Origin: Ettlia oleoabundans
Taxonomy: Eukaryota; Chlorophyta; Chlorophyceae; Chlamydomonadales
Reading direction: 5' to 3'
Assembly: GCA_019693395.1 (NCBI GenBank)
Contig: JAAMXP010000504.1
Span: 1-60,722, forward strand
DNA: 60,722 nt
Below, piece after piece: positions 1 to 12,647 of the stretch. The translations under genes were made by a program, and so were the position numbers. The stretch's first letter is position 1. Each line of letters begins with the position of its first letter. A model generated the notes under the pieces. That model worked only from the letters and a program-made list of their open reading frames with translations. It had not been told where the DNA came from and did not search any database.

Positions 1-40
1 CCCCCCGCCCCCTCGCGCCCTCCCCCGCTGCGGTATGCAG

Positions 41-2897
41 ATGCTGGAGGTCTTCATCACAGAGCGCCTCAAGCTTGCGTCAGAGGGCTATGTGACGGAG
101 GACCCATTTGAGCTGAAGGTGGGTAGACAGGAAGACAGCTGGAATGTCTGGTGCTCCCAGGATGGGCAGCAAGTGGGTGCAAATGTGTCTTGCGCAACCT
201 AAATCCCTGGTAGAAATGCGGCAACGATTTGCTTGGTAGTGGCAGTGGGGCTGCTGCTGGGCAATGCTGCAGTGGGATATTGCCATGCGGGGCTGCGGCC
301 GTATTCGGCATGCACTCAGCTCCATCATGGCGGCCTTCAATTGCCCAGAGTGCCACACTGGGCTTTTTAAGGGGTAGCTGGCTCATCAACATGCCACACA
401 CTTCTGGTTTGCCTACAGGTTACGGAGCGCAACGCGCGGAAAAGCTTGCGCCTGAGCCTGGGTAGCGGCAACTCTGTGGGCAATGGAGCGCAGAAGGGGC
501 GCATCAGTCACCTGCTGCGCAAGGCAGGCAGTGTGGTGAAGCAGGGCGGTGGCAGCCTGGTGGCCTCTATACAGCGCTTGGGCAATAGCCAGCAAGAGGA
601 GACACAGATGGGGTGAGTGGGTGTAATCTTTTAAACCAGTTTTACCTAGTAATCCTAGTTTGCTTTTCCCTGCAAATGGTGGATGTGCCTGCCCCAACCT
701 CCTGCTCCTCTCCTTACCTTAAATCATCAAGAGAGCTCTTCCTATCTTGCCAAGCGCTGCCTGTAGGCGTGGTCACAATAGTGCTGGCCTGTCCCGCATG
801 AGCCCCGGCCCCAATGGCGTTTCGCGTTCCAGCCCCGGCCCCAACAGCCTGTCACGCCCCAGCCCCGGCATTCCAGCGGCTGCAGTGGTGGCCCACAGCC
901 GCAACAACAGCTTCAGCGGCAGCAGGCCGGGGAGCCGCTCCAGCAGCCACAACAACCTTCATAGGTGAAAGTTTAGGCGGGTCTGAGCAGGATGTGGCAT
1001 GTCTTCCTCAATACTCAGTACTTGAGGCGGCACTTTCACTATTCATGGGACCTTTTGGGTTGATGGCTTGCTTGTCGCCTTCCCAAACGTAACCGGTCAT
1101 GATGCTAATGCTGGTGCTGGTGCAGGGCGTCCGCCAACCTGGCTGCTCTGAATGGCGGCGTGCAACCCTCTCTAGAGCAGCTGCGGCCCGACATGTTCTT
1201 TGGCGCAGATGATGATGAGGACGACTCCAGCTCAGGTGTGTGGTGACGGGCTTGCAGTGGGACAGCATGGGTTGTTGGTTGGCTGTGCTCGACAGCCGGA
1301 CACAGCCGAATCATAGCGTAGCAGATATTAGACCTGTTGTAACTTGTGTCGGCCAGTCATTGGCGCCCTACAGCTTGCTCACTTTTGCATACAAATTGAC
1401 ACTGCAGTTGCCTCTGAAGCGAGCTTGGACCACACACAGGCTGCCAGGCCTGCTGCACAAAGCAGTCCTGGCCCGCTGGAGAAAGCCATGGGAGCCAGCC
1501 GCTCCTTTGGCAGCATCTTCCCGGGTTCGCCGCCCGTGCAGTATGCAACAAGCAGCCGCTCATCCTTGCCCCACCAGCAGTTGCATTCGGAACGCAATGG
1601 CTGGCAGTCTCCACCGCAGCATGGGTTACCACGATCGCCAGGGCGGCATGCAAATGGTAGCGGGCCGGCTGCTGGGGCAGGGCCTGCTGCGGCAGCAGCC
1701 ACCAACATCAGGTTTGGCTTTCACAACAACAACCCCGTCAATGGTTTCATTACGAGCAGTCGTAGTCCAGGTGTTGATGCATCTTCGGCTGGCAAGCGCA
1801 CAAGCGTGAGTGCATCACCAGCTTCTCTGTCGGACCTGCACAGCCCGCTGGAGGCGCCTCGCTGGCAGCAGCGGCAGGAGTTGCCCAATGAGCAGCTAGC
1901 GCGACCGCAGCAGCTGTTCCCTGAGGCGATACCTGCTCAGGGGATTGCACCCTACCAGCGCAGCCCCAGTGCTGGCAGCCAGGGCTGGGCCACCTTTAGT
2001 GATGATCCCAGCCCGCTGGGCGCACCATTTGCGCAACAGCCAAGCGGGTCTGGGCGCAGCGGATCCTTAATGGATGCCAGTGTGGGACCCCTGGGCATGG
2101 CCATGTCATCCTCAATGCTGAAGCCGGTCAGCAGCGGATTTTCAACAAATGATGCTGCAAATGGGTGCGTGCAGCAGATGTCGCCGCCTCACCACCAGCA
2201 GCAGCAAGAGGAGCAGCGTATGGCACAGCATCAGCAACAGCAGCAGCAAATCATTGCACGGCAGCAACAGCAGCAGAAAGAACAGCCTCAGTCTCAGCCC
2301 AAACCGATTGCGCCACAACCCATGCTGGATGGAGTATCAGCTGGCTGGGGACCGGTGTTCAGCCATGCTGGCGGGACGCAGCAGGAAGGCTCAGCCAGCC
2401 CTCTACCATCAGCATGTCGACATACGGCACACAGCCCGCTGGCTCAGGGCATGCAGACTGTGCAGCGGTTTGCAAGCTTCAATGGTGGTTGTGCCACTAT
2501 CAGCGGCGCCCCACCACGCCGTGGCAGCAGTGGTGGGACTAGTGTGGTTGGCGACATTGGGCTGCATGTCAAACACGATGCGTTTGCTGATGTGGCAGTA
2601 GCAGCAGCAGTGGAGGCTAGTGAGCACATGCCCTCGCACCGCCACACGTCGTCCACTGGCAGCCTAGGAGGCAATCCATTCCGTGACTATGAGAAGCTCG
2701 GTACGCAGCCAGTACCCAGGCAGGCGACAGCAGGAAAAGGCAGCCTGAGCTCCACGTCATCTTTTGGCGACTGGTCTTCCGCCTGGCCTGGTCCCAACGA
2801 CGGTCCGCTGGGGGCCGGCAGGCCTACGAGCGCTGGCAGCCAGCCGCCAGTAGCCGAGCTGGCAGCTGTCGCTCTTTCAACCCACGTTCACCACTAA
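41..2897 (+). CDS. Gln/Ser-rich low-complexity protein, 5'-truncated by window edge
   Basis: Modelled exons are 41-118, 419-612, 782-964, 1126-1235 and 1408-2897; they join in frame to 684 residues plus stop. Bases 1-40 look like the end of an intron (pyrimidine-rich, ending TATGCAG), so the gene begins upstream and the ATG at 41 is probably internal. The first ~90 residues are mixed and could be the end of a folded domain I do not recognise. The rest is disordered: repeated SPGPN-type motifs near residue 95, an acidic DDDEDD stretch near 180, Ser/Pro/Gly-rich sequence, and a poly-Gln block encoded at about 2190-2300. Short WATF- and FGDWSSAW-type motifs occur in the disordered part; such motifs can bind trafficking adaptors, but that is only a suggestion. 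Function unknown. Confidence 0.65.
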
Positions 2898-3612
2898 GTT
2901 CGATTTGTCATGATTGATTCTCTGCCTGATGAAACGCCTTTACCTTATAGTGCTACTTAACTGTTCATGCCAAGTTAATCTACGCCTCACAAGCGGTGAT
3001 ATGTTTGCTGCAAGTTTGTAAGTACTGATTCTGCTCTTCACCCGACGGAAAAGCGCATACTATTGCCAGCTGGTATTGCAGGGCCCCGGCGCTGTAGGCT
3101 CAATCATGTCAAATCACCTCGCAACGGTGTAAGGCCCTCCAAATTCCGGGGACTTGGCTCACAGCCGTGGCGGCGAGCGCCGCCTGTTGGTCACCGCCAG
3201 CTCCCTGGCGCCCTTGCCCGGTGGAAAACCGTGTGTGGGCACAGCCTTACGCAATGTACCATGCCGTTGAACTGTGTGCATTAACTCTTATCATCGCCCA
3301 TGTTGTACTTGCACGAACACCGAATGATGCTCCTGTACTGCAGGGAAGCATAGATCGGGAGGATCCAGAAGCGGACCATCAACTCGCGCATTCTGCTCCC
3401 TGTTGGCGCGCAGCAATTGCATACCGGGCCGGCAGTGTTCCGCCGGTCAGCCACCCCCAGCCGGCATCCTCCTACACGCTCGGCGCCCTGCCCTTTTGCA
3501 GGCGCGCGCCTTGTTCCTTGCTCACATTGTCGAAAGCAGACTGAAGAGGGTCTGCTTACAGCAAATCCACCGGGTGTAGAGTACACGCGGCGGATATCAA
3601 CTGGCTACAAAC
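2898..3612. other. Intergenic: 3' UTR of gene 1 and promoter/5' UTR of the GARP gene
   Basis: No convincing coding exon was seen. Open frames here lack family motifs and are interrupted. The left part should hold the 3' UTR of the upstream gene and the right part the promoter and leader of the GARP gene that starts at 3613. Confidence 0.5.
3017..3021 (+). terminator. TGTAA polyadenylation motif of the first gene
   Basis: TGTAA, the usual chlorophyte poly(A) signal, lies 120 bases after the TAA stop at 2895-2897. Confidence 0.4.
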
Positions 3613-5783
3613 ATGCAGCTGCAAGAGGACGCTTCGGACCAAGACGGGGAGCAGAAGCACTCATTTGATGCAGGTGAGCGGTGCCGCCGCCAGCGCCTCC
3701 TGGTTGGTATGAGGGCGGCCCCCCAGTGCGCAGGAGTCGGCCCCCCGTCGTGACGCCTCGGCCATCCTGCAGTTGCATCTCCCCATCTCCTGCCAAAACA
3801 TCCCGCATACTACCGTTGCACAGCATATCGTAGCGGTTATAGTTGTTTATATTTCAAATTATCGACTGTAGGTGTACAAAAGGCGATAGCGCCGCTGAGG
3901 ACCCAGGGGCAGCTGGCAGCTGGCAGCGACCACAGTGCAGACGGCGGCAAGGCCAGCTCAGCCAGCACAGACGACATGGAGATGGGTGTAGTGGAGCGAG
4001 GTGTGAAGCAGGAGCAATCAGCTGTGGTAGAGCGAAGCACCCAATTGCCGGAAACAGGCACGGCGGCGGCTGCACCACCTTGCGCCTCACGCCCATCACA
4101 TGCAGTGGCAGCAGCAGTTGCGCCGGCAGCAGCTCCTTCACCAGAGCCAGAGGAGGAGGAGGAGGTGGAGGAGGAGGAGGAGGAGCCGCTGCGGGTGACC
4201 ATCGACAGCCGGGAGCGGTTGCGCTGGTCTCCCCAGCTTCACCAACGCTTCTGCAAGGCGGTAGCCGACCTGGGGGGCTCGCCATTTGCCAAGGTGAATA
4301 TCGGGCTCACGTAGGGTTTCGGCTGCTTTGCCAACCATATTCGCAGGGGGGTCTGCTCCCCTGTGTGTCTATGGCCCCAGCACTCCGCTTGCTGTGCTCT
4401 GCTCATTTTAACCGCCTGTCATGTTGCGCCGTGCCGTGCTGTGGTGCAGCCCAAGGATATTGTGATCAAGATGGGCGTGCCGGGGCTGACGCTCGCACAC
4501 GTGAAGAGGTAGGCTGGCTGCAACGGCAAGCGCAGTGTCGCCAGCAGCGGCTTTTGGGTCAACGTATGCTTGCCCCTTGTCTTTTCCACTGCAACCACAG
4601 CCCCTGAAGCACTCTTTCTTGTCTTTCACACGGTTCACACGACTAAGGAATCATTTGCCGCCCACTCTTGCCCCATTGCAGCCACCTACAAAAGTACCGA
4701 CAGCAGGAGGGGGTGACCTTTGTGCCTCACTCCACCCGGAACCCTCCCGGCATGTCACGCCGCTTCCAGCAGTACCCTGCGCCGCCACAACAGTGGCATG
4801 CACCGGCAGATTTGGAAGGCCCTCCAGGTGCCAAGCGGGCTCGCATCAGTGCCACAGTGCCCGACAGCAACGACGAGCGCTTCTGGGCGCAGCAGCAGCA
4901 CCAGGCCGCCCAACAAGTGCAGCGATCAGGCGGCGGCAGCGTGGCCACTGTCCCCGGCTCTGCCAATGAACCGGGCCAGCTGCAGCGGTACCTCCAAGCC
5001 CTGAGCAGCGCTGCTGCAGCCACTCACGAACCTGAGGCGGCTCCCGCACCACCACGGACGCAGCCGCAGCCTGCGAGTGGAGGGGAGGATGAGGGCGGGG
5101 TAGGCGCGGATGCTCTGCACAAGCTGCATGCGCTTGCTGAGCTAGCCAGTGCCCAGCTGGACGAGGTGACAGCGGCGCAACAACCTGTGGAGGAGCAGGC
5201 GGCGGCGATGGCGCCTTTGGCTGAACGCCTTGCCGTGCAGGCGCAGTTGGGTGCACCTGATGCGGGTCTGGGTGCCCAGCTGGAATCTCTCCTGGTTCAA
5301 CACGCACAGCTTCAGTCAGCTGCACGGCAGCACCTGCAGCAGGGGGTGCGGCTGGCCGAGGATCTGCAGGCCTTCCAGCGTGCCGCGCAAGAGTTGCTGG
5401 CACAGTCCCAGGCACCACCCCAGCTTCAACCGCAGCAGAGCGCCTCGCCATCCGCTGTGCCAGCAGCACCAGCAGCAGCCACCACAGCTGTGCCAGCGGC
5501 CACGGGGGAGCAGGCGGGCGCTGCAGTCGGCGGCTGTGCTGTGCCTGCACCTGTACCTGCAGCAAGCCTGCCGCAGCAACCGGCAGCTGTGCCGCCCCAC
5601 CTTGCCTCCCAGTTGTTGGCCATGATGGCCGCTGCTGCTAACATGGGAGCTGCCAGGCCCCCCGGCTTCATGGTGCCCACCCCGCAGACGCTGGCTGCCC
5701 CCATAACTGCCGCCGCAAGCCTGGCGCAGCTGCAGCAGCTGTACCAGAGTGCGGCGCTGATGGCGGCACGCCAGCAAGGTTAA
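3613..5783 (+). CDS. GARP/G2-like MYB (SHLQKYR) transcription factor, PHR/PSR1-like
   Basis: Exons 3613-3673, 3872-4293, 4450-4508 and 4682-5783 give 547 residues. The DNA-binding domain is spread over three exons: RLRWSPQLHQRF begins near residue 136, KPKDIVIKMGVPGL follows the second junction, and the signature SHLQKYR (181-187) is formed across the last intron. This is the single MYB-like domain of plant GARP/G2-like proteins, closest in pattern to PHR1/PSR1 phosphate-starvation regulators, which act in the nucleus on promoter DNA. An acidic Glu-rich run (about residues 113-126) precedes the domain. The long Ala/Gln-rich C-terminus has a helical, coiled-coil-like stretch but no clear MYB-CC motif, so assignment to the PHR subgroup rather than another GARP group is inference. 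The ATG at 3613 was chosen because its short exon joins in phase with the next. Confidence 0.85.
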
Positions 5784-6610
5784 AACGTCGCTGCGGCCGT
5801 CAGGCTAGTTACTCGCGCAGATGCCGCAATACTCACATCCACCCACGGACACCCACCACCCAGGACCTTACACGCATAACACACTCTCTACACCACCACC
5901 CACCACCACCGCCACCCCTTCCTTCCTAGGATGCACACATGTTTGGCACGTGGCAAGTGGGCACCAAGCCCACTTGCTGTCCAGGCTTTTTGCTGTTCAA
6001 GCCCCCGCACTTTTGCATTCAACCATTTCATTGCATGTCATTTCCCTGCATGCTTACCGTTAGATCGCACCGTCAATTCATTTCATCCATTGCATTGAGC
6101 ATTTTTATTCCAATTGAACACACACACCTGCGCGGACCACCCACCATATAGCGGGTCCCTGGTTCATAGCCGGCCTTCAATCGATCCACCTCAGATGAAC
6201 GGACATCCGGACCAGCCTCTTCTCTCAACCACAACAGTTCTGACCAATCAACATCCTTCTCCCCTGCCTCACTAAAAGGTTTTCGACAAGCTCGATTGCT
6301 AGGCAGCATTTTGCTAATTTGTGGATTAGACCCCCGAAAGGCTCGTTGCCAGGGATAGTATGGTATCGCCAGCTCTGGCCGGCATTTCCTGCTTTGCAAA
6401 TTGTAATCGAACGAAACTACGCCTTTGATATACACCACAGACAGAGTGGGCAAGTAAGATGCTTATGTACGGGGGTGCTGGGTGCAAGAAGTGCATTGCG
6501 GAAGCAAAATAGGCACACGTATGAGGAGGCAATACACCGTTAACTATATTTATACATAGATGCAATGAGGGCAGAGCTGTGGGTAAAAAGAAACATTTGC
6601 CGCACATTGC
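5784..6610. other. Intergenic between convergent genes: two 3' UTRs
   Basis: No coding exon seen. The first ~120 bases are rich in CA/CCA repeats. A plus-strand TGTAA at 6402-6406 could end the GARP transcript; a minus-strand TGTAA (TTACA at 5868-5872) is the nearest candidate I found for the flavoprotein gene. If both are used, the two 3' UTRs overlap by about 500 bases. Confidence 0.4.
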
Positions 6611-9600
6611 TCACGACTGCACTGCTGACACCATGTCGCTGGCAGCAGGCAGGCCAGGCATGTCTGCTTGGCGCCACCGGCGCCCGATGATGGGCAAGCG
6701 AGCTAGCAGAGGGCGCAGCACACTGTACCACAAAGTGTTCCTGATCATGAACCAGGAGAACATGGCTGTGGCTGGCTTGGCCATGTGGATGACTCGTGCC
6801 CACTCAGTGAACACTGCCAGGTCCTTTGAGGTCGCCTGCAGGCGGGAAACAAACGCCGGCAGCCAATAAACCAGCCAGCAGCCAGAGGATGCCAGCCAGG
6901 TAGCCAGGCAACAACCACCAGCTGTCGGAACATACCGCCAGGCCACGCAGCTCACATCCCTCCCTGCTTGCGAACAGAAACAGCTGGGCAGCGCAGGCCA
7001 CTGCCGGTGCTGCGCCCCAGCCCACCATCACCTGCACCCCAGGGTTCACTCACCCCGGCCAGGGCTTGGAAGTAGGGGCGCAGCAGGTGCGTTGTCTGTG
7101 GTACCTTGTAGCTGGCCTCTGCCACCTCCCACTTGCTGTCCTCGCTGATGGCCATCTCCCAGGGGAGGCTCACCACGTCAGATGCCGCCCGACGCTGGAA
7201 CTCCTGCAAGGCAGGGGCAGACAGCGGCAGGGGAGGCATGCAAGCAGGGAGGAGCAGAGGTTAACAAGGCAGTGAACCAACCAGGCAGTACATGAGCGGT
7301 GCAAAAGCCATGGCAGGCATTGGCAACCCTCAAGGCAACACCCTGCGGTTGGTAACTGCCATTCCCTGGCTCTCCAATCGAACGAACAACATGCTGCAGC
7401 AAGGAACCAGCAGGAATGAGGCTCACGTTGGGCAACCCCTTGAGTGCAGTGCGCAGGTTGCCCCCTGCAGCCGCACGCCGCTCATCCAGCAGCGCGCGCA
7501 GAGCCTCGGCCTGCATGCTGCCCACGGTAATGCCTTGGCCGTAGATGGGGTTGAAGGAGCACATAGCATCACCCAGGACCATGAACCCTTCGGGCATATC
7601 CACCTGTGAGGGGTGGGAGGCTGTCGATGAGTGAGTTGGAGGTGACAGCATGCACACACTGAAGTTTGAAGAGCCAATAAAAGGATGCCACGTTTTGCAG
7701 CGTGGTTGCAGCGGTTGAGGGACGATATGCGTGCTACTTTCAACTCTTGGCATGGTCAAACAGCATGGTCATTAAAGTGTAACTAGTAGAATTCGACCCC
7801 CATGCCTCCCACACCTTCTCATACTGGCGCCGCACGTTTCGCGTGTTTGCAAATCGGCTGATGGGTGTAAGCGGCTTGGACTCCTGCATCAGCAAACATT
7901 AGGCGGTAGCGAAGCTTTGTGCTTGTTCAGCCAGCAAGACGGGATGGCAGGGACCCAGATGCAGTCAGGCAGGGAGGGAGGCCACTGGTTAGCACAACTG
8001 CGAGCTTGATCACCTTGAGCACATCTGAGATGAAAGGGTGTTGCAGAGATTCCATGAAGGCCTGGAAGCCGTCCTCGTCAGTCGGCGGATGATCATCTGC
8101 ACTTCAATCGGCCACCCGCTTCTTACGGTCAACCAGACACCAGCTGTTGCCAGCCGCTACTGAACATTCAATGCAAACGTTACCTGCATAGCCTGACAGC
8201 ACCAGCTGCCAGCGGTCGTTCTCCACAGGGATCATGATGCCGCCCCGGGTGGAGCCCGGACCAGGCTCACCATCAGCGGGATGACCCATCACAAACGCCT
8301 GCAGCACAACCATGTGTTTCGTGTGAGGCACACACACACCATTCAACCTCACAATGAGCAAATGGTAGCCAGTGGACCAACAGGAGACAGCACAGCGTGC
8401 TACCGACCCTGCACACAGCCTCTCCACACGAACAACAGATGCATGTTCCACCCAGTCTCAGCTTGCTTGCTGGGCTCCCTGTACAAGCGCGACAGGGCAC
8501 TCAGCGGCCTAAGTAATGCACTTAGGCTGGACGCATGCATCGTCCTGCTGTGGCAACTCACAGCTTTTGGTCCAGAATAGCCCTTGGGGCGTTCATAAGT
8601 GCGAGTAGCATATGCTAGCTTTCCATCCACCCACATTGTGGGGGGGCGCTGAAAGCCAGCAGCCTCCAGCCAGTCTGCCGCATGGGATGTGCGGCCGCTC
8701 ACATCCACCACCAGGTCCGCCTCCTCCACGCTGCCATCCTTGAGCTGCACACCTGCAAACAGGGAGAGGCATAGGCACATTTGTGTGGTCGTGATGCGAC
8801 TGTACGGGGCCAGAGGTGCTTGAGAAAGCCTTCCAGGATAACCGAAAATATCAACTAGGCACGTGATACCCGGCACCCAGAAGGTTGCAGTGGACAGAAT
8901 ACCAGTGTAGAGTGCGGTGGTTGGCGTAATGTCCCAAGTCTTTAACGCGGTCAAACTTGCTTGCGGTAGCCCCCCCTACCTTGCAGGACGCCCCCCTACC
9001 TGTCACTTGCTTGCCCGCCTCGTCAAACTGCAGCCCCGTCACGACAGCCCCAGCCTTGAGAGTAATGCCCTCCTGCGCCACCACCAGCGCCCGCGCTGTG
9101 CGCTCCATGAGCGAGCGGGTGCCCAGCACGCCCCTGCGCCATACAGGGTGACGATCAATATTGCCAGGGTGCGGTCACATCAATTCGTCACCATGCCACG
9201 CGTCAACGCATACACCAATATCAAGCAAACAGGCCCAAATATAACAGGCCAGTCCTCAATCAATCCATGCGCCACCCAGTGCACTTGCTGGGAGGAAGCC
9301 AGCAAGAAAGCGGCAGCCGCACTTGAGCTCGCTGGGGCCCCGGGTAAAGACAAAGCCATAGTCATAGAAGAAGAAGTCCTGCAGCATGCGTCACAGGTCC
9401 CAGTGCATGAATGATTCGGGTGTTGAGAGTTGTGCGTCCTCACTAGCTTCCTCATAAAAAAAGGAACATTTACACATACTTCCCCAACAGCTCCTACTGA
9501 GCTATTCCCACACTATCATGCACTACAAACGCACACAAAACCTCGCCTCTGTGAAATCGACGGGCTCCCCACCCGCCTCCCTCAGCGCTTGGCTGTAGCC

Positions 9601-10467
9601 ACCAAACAGGTTGTCCAGCGCCTGCGAAAATTGTGAGAGGGGAGTGGTATGCCCCCATTATTACACCCAGAACATTTGGGCGGCAGCCTCAGCATGCAGC
9701 TGAGGCAACTGCTTGCAGTGGTTGGGAAGGTATGATAACTGAATGGGGCACTTGTGGGATCAGAACTCAATGTGTGGGTCCCACAGTGGCAGGGCCAATG
9801 GCAGATACGTGGCTTACCTGCAGGCCGCGGTACAGCAGTACATGGGGCTGCGGGAACTGGGCCACACCAGGGCGCCCATCATTGCTGTCTCCCTTCCAGG
9901 CATCCCGCTCCAGCACAACCACAGACTTAAAGTGTGAGCTTAAGGCTTTCGCGGCTGCCAGCCCAGCCAGGCCTGCAGGCAGTCGGCGCCGGCGCAGGTT
10001 GCTGTCAATAATCCGAGGTTAGAGTTCAAGAGGCAACAAAGTGCCAACACGGGGTGGTTCAGCTGGGGCAGGAAAGCGGTGACGCATGAATGAGGCTTGC
10101 CTGCTCCAATGACAACAGCCTTTGTCCAAGGGGCACGACCCCCTGCAGTGCCGGCAGGAGCGCTGCCCTGGCACCGGACAGAAAGTCCCCGCTTGGGGCC
10201 GTATGCAGCAGCAGTGTTCGTCCTGGCATGCATGATAGATGCTTGGCGACTTCCATTGGAAGGCCAGATGGTTGCCCGCTTGAAACTGAGTTCAAGGCGG
10301 TAGTGGCCCGACGGTTGAGCGGCACCGCTGGAGTTGCCGCCTACCGCCCAGCTGTGAGCCCGCGAGCCGCGTGCTGTTCTGCGCTCGAGCGGATAGCGCT
10401 GCGAGGTTGTCCCCCGCTTTATGGACGCCATAACAGGAGCGGTGTGTGCAACACACGAGGCCATCAT
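6611..10467 (-). CDS. Plastid-targeted FAD-dependent oxidoreductase/monooxygenase
   Basis: Twelve exons on the minus strand: 10467-10101, 9972-9818, 9621-9547, 9378-9323, 9133-9000, 8752-8562, 8298-8184, 8096-8014, 7883-7815, 7603-7427, 7203-7054 and 6835-6611, giving 598 residues. The first ~115 residues are basic and Ser/Ala-rich like a chloroplast transit peptide. The FAD ADP-binding motif GAGLAG (121-126) is completed across the first intron and is followed by a VVVLERD strand end. A VVDVSGR segment and the second FAD motif GDAMCSFNPIYGQG (426-439) fit the aromatic-hydroxylase fold. The substrate is unknown. Two introns use GC donors (10100 and, less surely, 9546). A possible extra 32-codon exon at 6936-7031 was left out because skipping it aligns better with the family pattern. 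Confidence 0.8.
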
Positions 10468-10691
10468 AGGTACAGCCAGAACCCTTCCTCAAGTCAGGTT
10501 AGCTCAGCAGCGAAGTTGATGTATCGTATCAACAAGAATTAAGTGCGCCGCTGCGCTCGGGGCTAATGGGATGAGAGCAGTACCAACCGCGGCCAGGTGG
10601 CTTCTCAAGCACTTCTTTCCGCACTTCTTGACGGCTTGTCCTGCGCAAACCACATTCACGCCCTTCCACAGCGACAGGACTGGCCAGCTTG
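10468..10691. promoter_or_regulatory. Short bidirectional promoter region
   Basis: Only 224 bases separate the start codons of the divergent FAD oxidoreductase (minus) and DCC-family gene (plus), both predicted plastid proteins. Both promoters and leaders must fit here. No specific motif is claimed. Confidence 0.4.
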
Positions 10692-11498
10692 ATGAGAGCG
10701 CTGCAGATACCTGCCGCACCACACCCCGTCTCTCCTCACCAGCGAGCGTTAGTACGCACCTCACTTCGAGCGCACCGTGCGTTTCTGGCGCGCTGCCGGG
10801 CGCCCCGATTACGACAGAACTGCCGCCCCACTGCTGTGGCGACGCCACCGCCACCCGCCTCTGCCCCAATGTCGTCGAGAGGGCAACCAGGGGACCAGTA
10901 TTTTGTTGCCGACCGGCGTCCTGTCATCCTTTTCGATGGAATTTGCAACTTGTGCAATGGAGGCGTGAATTTCATGCTGAGTTGGGACAAGGAGGGCGTG
11001 TACCGCTTTGCAGCACTGCAGTCGGATGCAGGCCGCATGCTGCTGCAACGGTCGGGGCGGCAGCCTGACGACATCAGCTCGATTGTACTTGTCGAGCCCA
11101 CCAGCAGTTACATCAAGGCAGAAGCAGTGCTGCGTATCGCCCAACGGCTGCGTGCTCCACTGCCCCTTGTTGCTGCGGCTTTGAACATCTTCCCGCGGCC
11201 ATTAAAGGATGCCCTTTACGACCAGGTTAGCACAGTTGTTGCTGCTTCAATCCATAGCCGCCCGTACAGCATGTGGCAGCAGCATTAGCAACGCTTTTGG
11301 TACCGGCTTGAGTTATGCGGCAGAGGACGCGAGTAGTGATGAGTGGATGCTTGTGTCCTGTTTGCCAAAGCTGCTGCTGTCATGCACGCCTGGCGCCACT
11401 GCCTGCAGGTGGCCAACAACAGGTACCTGGTATTTGGTCGCACCTACACCTGTCGCCTCAGCGACCCGCACTTCGACGACCGCTTCATCTCCAACTGA
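10692..11498 (+). CDS. DCC-family (DUF393) thiol-disulfide oxidoreductase-like protein, probably plastid
   Basis: Two exons, 10692-11225 and 11409-11498, give 207 residues. The signature ILFDGICNLCNGGV (starting near residue 79) carries the DGxCxxC motif that defines DCC proteins, a thioredoxin-fold-like family proposed to act as thiol-disulfide oxidoreductases. Downstream RFAALQS, an EAVLRI segment and the terminal NRYLVFG stretch fit the plant chloroplast members. The first ~60 residues are rich in Arg, Ala and Pro without acidic residues, as expected of a transit peptide. The ATG at 10692 is used; the frame is open slightly upstream but has no earlier ATG. Molecular function in plants is poorly known. 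Confidence 0.85.
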
Positions 11499-11967
11499 TG
11501 GAATCCAGCACACATTCAAAGCCACCCCTTTCCTGTGTCGTTTGCGGCACATGTACCAGTCAATGGAGTATGTCCTAGGCTTTCTACCTGTTTTGTTACT
11601 CTTTTCGCAGTTGAATTTTATACTCTGCATCATATTTTTGATGCATCCAATACATTGCAACCATTCTTTCTGAATGACTGATTCTGGTCGTTGAGGTTCT
11701 GATGTCAGGTGTCATTGCCTGCCCTGCATTTGTTCTGTACAATGCGGTGGCCTACGTAGTAAATAGACTGCATCGGTGTGCTTGGTCGAGAGTATTGAAC
11801 CAGGAAGGCTGACTGATTCAAGGGCGGCTGCTGTGAAACAGAGCGCAGGCCCAGCAGAGAGCAGGGTAGCGGCGAGGGCTTTTTGAGACCACTTGGCCCC
11901 TGTAGCTGTTTGCGAGGTTCTGTTCGACCCGCCAGCTGGGAAGTAATCAAAGTTTATACCCGGCCTC
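11499..11967. other. Intergenic: 3' UTR of DCC gene and promoter of small membrane protein gene
   Basis: AT-richer sequence (11570-11660) follows the DCC stop codon and is typical of a 3' UTR. No coding exon with family support was seen. Confidence 0.4.
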
Positions 11968-12647
11968 ATGGCACGCACCAGAAGCGCCGCGGCCGCGGCC
12001 ACTCCACGGACAGCCAAGCCGCCAGAGAAGCAGCCGGCGTGGGTTGTAAGAACGTGCTACATTGGCATACCGCTGGCGTTGGCAGCATTTCTGGTGGGCT
12101 GCTGGGGCGTCGCCGTTATCATAGGTGGGCCACCGCACCGGACCCGCCGGCGCCGCTGTTCAGTCGCTACCCCTGTACATATAACCATTCACGCTCGTTC
12201 GATTCTTGTTAGCGCAGCAGCTGCAGTTGGGTTCTGAGACTCGCAGTGATGGTTGCCGTAGTGTTTCAATCGTCAGTAGTTGGTGCGCACGGTGTTGATC
12301 CTCGCCGTGCTGCAGATGAGCCGGCTAGGACGCACTGGTACTCCCAAAACCAATATGCCGAGCTCTGGAGAAACTCAATTCAAAAAAACCCGTTTCTTAT
12401 GACAGGTGAGGCACAAGTGGACGGCAAACGTGGGCTGATGTCCAGCTTGCACCTTGCAGCCATGCTACAGTGAGCTGTGCACTACCTGAATCACCTGCCT
12501 GCTCTTATTTGATTGTTACCTGCAGTATTTGTAAATGGCGGCTTGATCACCCTCCTGTTCCTTATCACCAAGCTCTTCGAGCACAGGCGAGCACTCAATG
12601 CAGAGCGGCTGCTTCAAAAGAAAGTTAAGGCCAAGAAGGATTCTTGA
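11968..12647 (+). CDS. Small predicted two-helix membrane protein, unknown family
   Basis: Exons 11968-12124, 12277-12405 and 12526-12647 give about 135 residues. The N-terminus is short, basic and Ala-rich. A hydrophobic helix lies around residues 28-52 (YIGIPLALAAFLVGCWGVAVII) and a second around 95-110 (GGLITLLFLITKLF), followed by a Lys/Arg-rich tail ending KVKAKKDS. The start of the second exon is uncertain: 12262, 12277 and 12316 all follow AG and keep the same phase, changing the loop by up to 18 residues. I do not recognise a family. Topology suggests both ends on the same side of a membrane. Confidence 0.55.

Noticed and set aside
3843..4607. A 254-codon plus-strand frame over the GARP gene's 5' half
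   Set aside because: It reads through two introns in another frame and is Gly/Cys-rich from the GAG repeat; the GARP frame carries the conserved domain.
6936..7031. An extra in-frame 32-codon exon in the FAD oxidoreductase
   Set aside because: It keeps phase and has splice-like edges, but its hydrophobic sequence breaks the C-terminal pattern that becomes continuous when it is left in the intron.
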